Assembly (NCBI GenBank): GCA_013215565.1
Contig: JABSQV010000008.1
Coordinates: forward strand, 48,002 to 111,499
Direction: 5' to 3'
From: Myxococcales bacterium
GTDB lineage: Bacteria > Myxococcota_A > UBA9160 > SZUA-336
DNA: 63,498 nt
This document shows positions 61,628-63,498 of the stretch, in pieces. The notes under the pieces were generated by a model that made no database searches, was not told the DNA's origin, and saw only the letters and a list, made by a program, of their open reading frames with translations. The first letter of the stretch is position 1. Every line of letters begins with the position of its first letter. The translations under genes and the position numbers were made by a program.

Positions 61628-62008
61628 CTAGCTGAGCTGCGCGAGGCGCAGGATCCAGACTGCGAGCACCGCGATCAGCGCGGCCGCGATCCAGAGCTGG
61701 GACGAGGCGTGTGTCGGGGCCGGTCTCAGCGCGCGCCAGGCCATCACGGCCGCCAGCGCGGGCGCCGCGGCGTGGGCCTCGAACGCATCCGCGAAGCGCA
61801 GCTCCGAGAGCAACAGGAACGCGTGCGTCATCCCGCAGCCCGGGCACGGAATTCCGCTCACGGCCCGGAACACGCAGCCCGGAACCCCATCGAGCAGCCC
61901 TGACACGTCCACGAGCGCGAGGCCGTGCGCCACGAGCACGACCCCGATTGCGGCGATCGCAAGCCGCAGGGCGCGGTCGGGACTAGGCGACGAGCTTGTT
62001 GAGCTCAT
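61628..62008 (-). CDS. DUF2752 membrane protein
   Basis: A 126-residue membrane protein with three helices and the DUF2752 signature [20 protein letters not shown] (Cys-Pro-x-Cys-Gly). ATG 62008 overlaps the 3' end of the DUF4234 gene by 26 bases. Function unknown; these proteins often accompany TM2 or DUF4234-type membrane genes. Confidence 0.85.
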   Translation of the reverse strand: MSSTSSSPSPDRALRLAIAAIGVVLVAHGLALVDVSGLLDGVPGCVFRAVSGIPCPGCGMTHAFLLLSELRFADAFEAHAAAPALAAVMAWRALRPAPTHASSQLWIAAALIAVLAVWILRLAQLS

Positions 62009-62366
62009 GCTGGTGGATGCAGTCGGCCACGACTCCGAAGCCGATGACGGCGGCGACGACGCTCAGTACCGGCAGATCCTGGGTCACGGCCGTGCCCCAG
62101 TTGCGCTGGATCTCCACGATCGCGGCCCCCATCTGGTACTGGTAGTAGAGGTGGTAGAGGCCGCAGGTCAGGATCGAGAGCAGCAGCCAGAGCGCCCAGT
62201 TGAACTCGTGCCGATCCAGGAACTCGTTGCAGGCCTGCATCTGGCGCCAGTTCCAGTAGAGATTGAAGAGCCCGAGCGTCAGCAGCGTGAGGATCAGGTA
62301 GAGCGCGATGTTCGCGGCGTGGCGATCCCGGTCCTCGAACGCACCCGGCCGATCGAAGTCTTGCAT
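61983..62366 (-). CDS. DUF4234-like membrane protein
   Basis: A 127-residue membrane protein with helices in ALYLILTLLTLGLFNLYWNWRQ and LWLLLSILTCGLYHLYYQYQM, the tandem LTxGLxxLYWxxR pattern of DUF4234. Probably a small inner-membrane protein involved in envelope or stress functions; no activity is known. Lies between the lipoprotein gene and the overlapping DUF2752 gene. Confidence 0.85.
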   Translation of the reverse strand: MQDFDRPGAFEDRDRHAANIALYLILTLLTLGLFNLYWNWRQMQACNEFLDRHEFNWALWLLLSILTCGLYHLYYQYQMGAAIVEIQRNWGTAVTQDLPVLSVVAAVIGFGVVADCIHQHELNKLVA

Positions 62367-62390
62367 GTCCTGGCCCAGGTTCCTGCGGGC

Positions 62391-62870
62391 TCAGCTTGGG
62401 TCTGCGAGCTTGACCGTCAGCGTGATGATCGTCTCGTCCGCACCGCCCGTGACCGAGATCGAGGCGACGCGCGCTCCCTTGCTGGCCGAGAGAATTCCGA
62501 CTCCGCCGAGCCAGAGTTCGGTGTCGAAAGACCAGCCCGCCGCCGAGAGGCGCTCGCGGTAGAAGCGGTAGATGCTGCGGGGCGCGTCGCGACTCCCGAG
62601 CAACAGGAACACCCGCTCGCCGCTGGCCGAGCCCGAGGCCGTGAGCCAGGCCTCGGGATACACCGGAACGTCGTCGGGAAAGTCGGCCGGGCGTTGCACG
62701 TCGCCCCCGATCTGTCCCTCGATTCGCGAGCCGTCTGCGGTCCGGGCCGAGATCACGAGATCGGCCTCGGATGCTTCCGGGGCCGGCTCCGGGGGCGTGG
62801 CCTCGCCCGCCGCGCCACAGGCCGCGAGTGGAACCACGAGCGCGCACAGGAAGCGTGAGAGGGCTTTCAT
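62391..62870 (-). CDS. Putative lipoprotein
   Basis: A 159-residue protein with a lipoprotein signal: MKALSRFLCALVVPLAACGAAGE, lipobox LAAC with Cys18 as the lipidated residue. The mature part (DDVPVYPEAWLTASGSASGE and FYRERLSAAGWSFD) follows the pattern of bacterial lipoproteins with a late SAAGW turn. ATG 62870 has GGAGGT four bases upstream and overlaps the stop of a small upstream ORF (ATGA). Confidence 0.8.
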   Translation of the reverse strand: MKALSRFLCALVVPLAACGAAGEATPPEPAPEASEADLVISARTADGSRIEGQIGGDVQRPADFPDDVPVYPEAWLTASGSASGERVFLLLGSRDAPRSIYRFYRERLSAAGWSFDTELWLGGVGILSASKGARVASISVTGGADETIITLTVKLADPS

Positions 62871-63064
62871 GGGACCTCCGTTCTTGGGGGCGCCGCTTCG
62901 GGTTGCGGAAATCCTGCAGCGGGCGTAACTCGCGCAGAGCCGGCGCCCGCTGCCGTTCGACCGATCAACCCGCCAGCGCATCGAGATTCAAGGCTAGCAC
63001 GCCGTTCCGGGCCACCAATCGGCTCGCGGGAGCCCCGGCTGCCCGGGGTGTCGTACGCAGTCAT
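62867..63064 (-). CDS. Small ORF coupled to the lipoprotein gene (candidate)
   Basis: A 65-codon frame from ATG 63064, preceded by an excellent AGGAGGAG sequence eight bases upstream, to a TGA that overlaps the lipoprotein ATG (ATGA). The predicted peptide (MTAYDTPGSRGSREPIGG at the start) has no recognised family. Codon third positions become less GC-biased after the first 18 codons, so either translation ends effectively as a leader or the frame is not fully conserved. Possible leader peptide or small regulator. Confidence 0.4.
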   Translation of the reverse strand: MTAYDTPGSRGSREPIGGPERRASLESRCAGGLIGRTAAGAGSARVTPAAGFPQPEAAPPRTEVP

Positions 63065-63241
63065 GGTTTTCTCCTCCTGGCTCGCCTGCCTGAGCTTTGC
63101 AAACCGGGTGCCGGCTCGGGCGGTCCGGACGCGCGCCTTCGGGTCCGCGGGCCGCAGCACCGGGCCTGCAGCCGCAGCCCTGCCGGTGCAGGCCGGCGCC
63201 TCTGATAGCATCGGGGCGACTGCAATGGGGGAGGAAGCAGA

Positions 63242-63498
63242 ATGAAGCTCCGCTATGGATGCAACCCTCATCAGGGCTTCGCGGAGGCGGAGGCGCTCGA
63301 GGGCAGCCCGATTCAGCTGCTCAGCGGTGCCGCTTCGATGATCAATCTGCTCGATGCGCTGAACGCCTGGCAGCTCGTGCACGAGACCCGGTCGGCGCTG
63401 GGTCTTCCGGCGGCCGCGAGCTTCAAACACGTCTCGCCCGCGGGCGCCGCGGTGGCGGTCGAACTCTCCGATGAGCTGGCCGCGGCCTACGAGATCGG
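63242..63498 (+). CDS. purH: AICAR transformylase (PurH-type) N terminus, cut by window end
   Basis: The start of a purine-synthesis enzyme: [18 protein letters not shown] corresponds to the conserved LRYGxNPHQ of phosphoribosylaminoimidazolecarboxamide formyltransferase, followed by [26 protein letters not shown] and the conserved [11 protein letters not shown] (Lys-His, catalytic). The gene begins directly at this domain, so it appears to be the stand-alone AICARFT form without an IMP cyclohydrolase domain. ATG 63242 has GGGGGAGGAAG upstream. The 3' end lies beyond the window. Confidence 0.9.
   Translation, partial: MKLRYGCNPHQGFAEAEALEGSPIQLLSGAASMINLLDALNAWQLVHETRSALGLPAAASFKHVSPAGAAVAVELSDELAAAYEI

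Overview
The window is a high-GC, gene-dense chromosomal segment from a Gram-negative, probably aerobic bacterium. An outer-membrane beta-barrel protein, a lipobox lipoprotein, a DUF3516 Ski2-like helicase, glutathione enzymes, a wax-ester synthase, Cys-rich surface repeats and many fatty-acyl-CoA genes together suggest a Myxococcota or other former-deltaproteobacterial lineage, or a neighbouring uncultured phylum. That placement is inference; no rRNA is present. Genes are packed in short operons joined by ATGA, GTGA, TTGA or TGATG overlaps. I see no insertion sequence, prophage, integrase or CRISPR array.

Layout. 1-4.7 kb: tail of a surface-anchored Cys-rich protein, an SDR/SnoaL pair, and a phosphodiesterase/VOC/LPS-kinase-like cluster. 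4.7-7.5 kb: a GST, then a coupled gene pair encoding a thioredoxin-fused protein of unknown function and a UGSC-family selenoprotein whose selenocysteine is encoded by an in-frame UGA at 7208-7210, followed by a bacterial-type SECIS hairpin. 7.5-20.8 kb: acyl-CoA carboxylase beta subunit, Na+/solute symporter, hydrolase, wax-ester synthase/DGAT, GH3 glycosidase, outer-membrane barrel, P450, MFS exporter and CoA-transferase. 21-25.6 kb: a plus-strand run of alcohol dehydrogenase, enoyl-CoA hydratase, two MaoC-type dehydratases, sugar-nucleotide epimerase and endonuclease III. 25.6-31.2 kb: a minus-strand run of methyltransferase, Ca/Na antiporter, helicase, epoxide-hydrolase-like enzyme and alkyltransferase-like protein. 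31.4-35 kb: NAD synthetase coupled to an HEXXH protein, a DUF4345 protein and tRNA-Arg(UCU). 35.3-43.6 kb: GFA protein, a polytopic membrane protein, an LLM flavoenzyme, a small P-loop kinase, MiaE, a GT2-like protein, and an amidohydrolase/PhyH pair. 43.6-54 kb: a CT-BC/BCCP-TetR carboxylase operon and an acyl-CoA dehydrogenase module (TIGR03084, two ACADs, NMO-like flavoprotein), then PhyH and VOC genes. 54-63.5 kb: FAD monooxygenase, GST/DoxX, a secreted metzincin with Ser-Asp repeats, glutathione reductase, three small membrane or lipoprotein genes, a coupled small ORF, and the start of an AICAR-transformylase gene cut by the window edge.

Functionally most of the window is oxidative and acyl-CoA metabolism (carboxylases, dehydrogenases, hydratases, CoA-transferase, P450, oxygenases), with a thiol-redox theme (two GSTs, GFA, glutathione reductase, thioredoxin fusion, selenoprotein). 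The strongest unusual signal is the selenoprotein locus: standard gene calling would split or truncate it at the UGA, and its thioredoxin-fused neighbour suggests a selenium-dependent redox system of unknown substrate.
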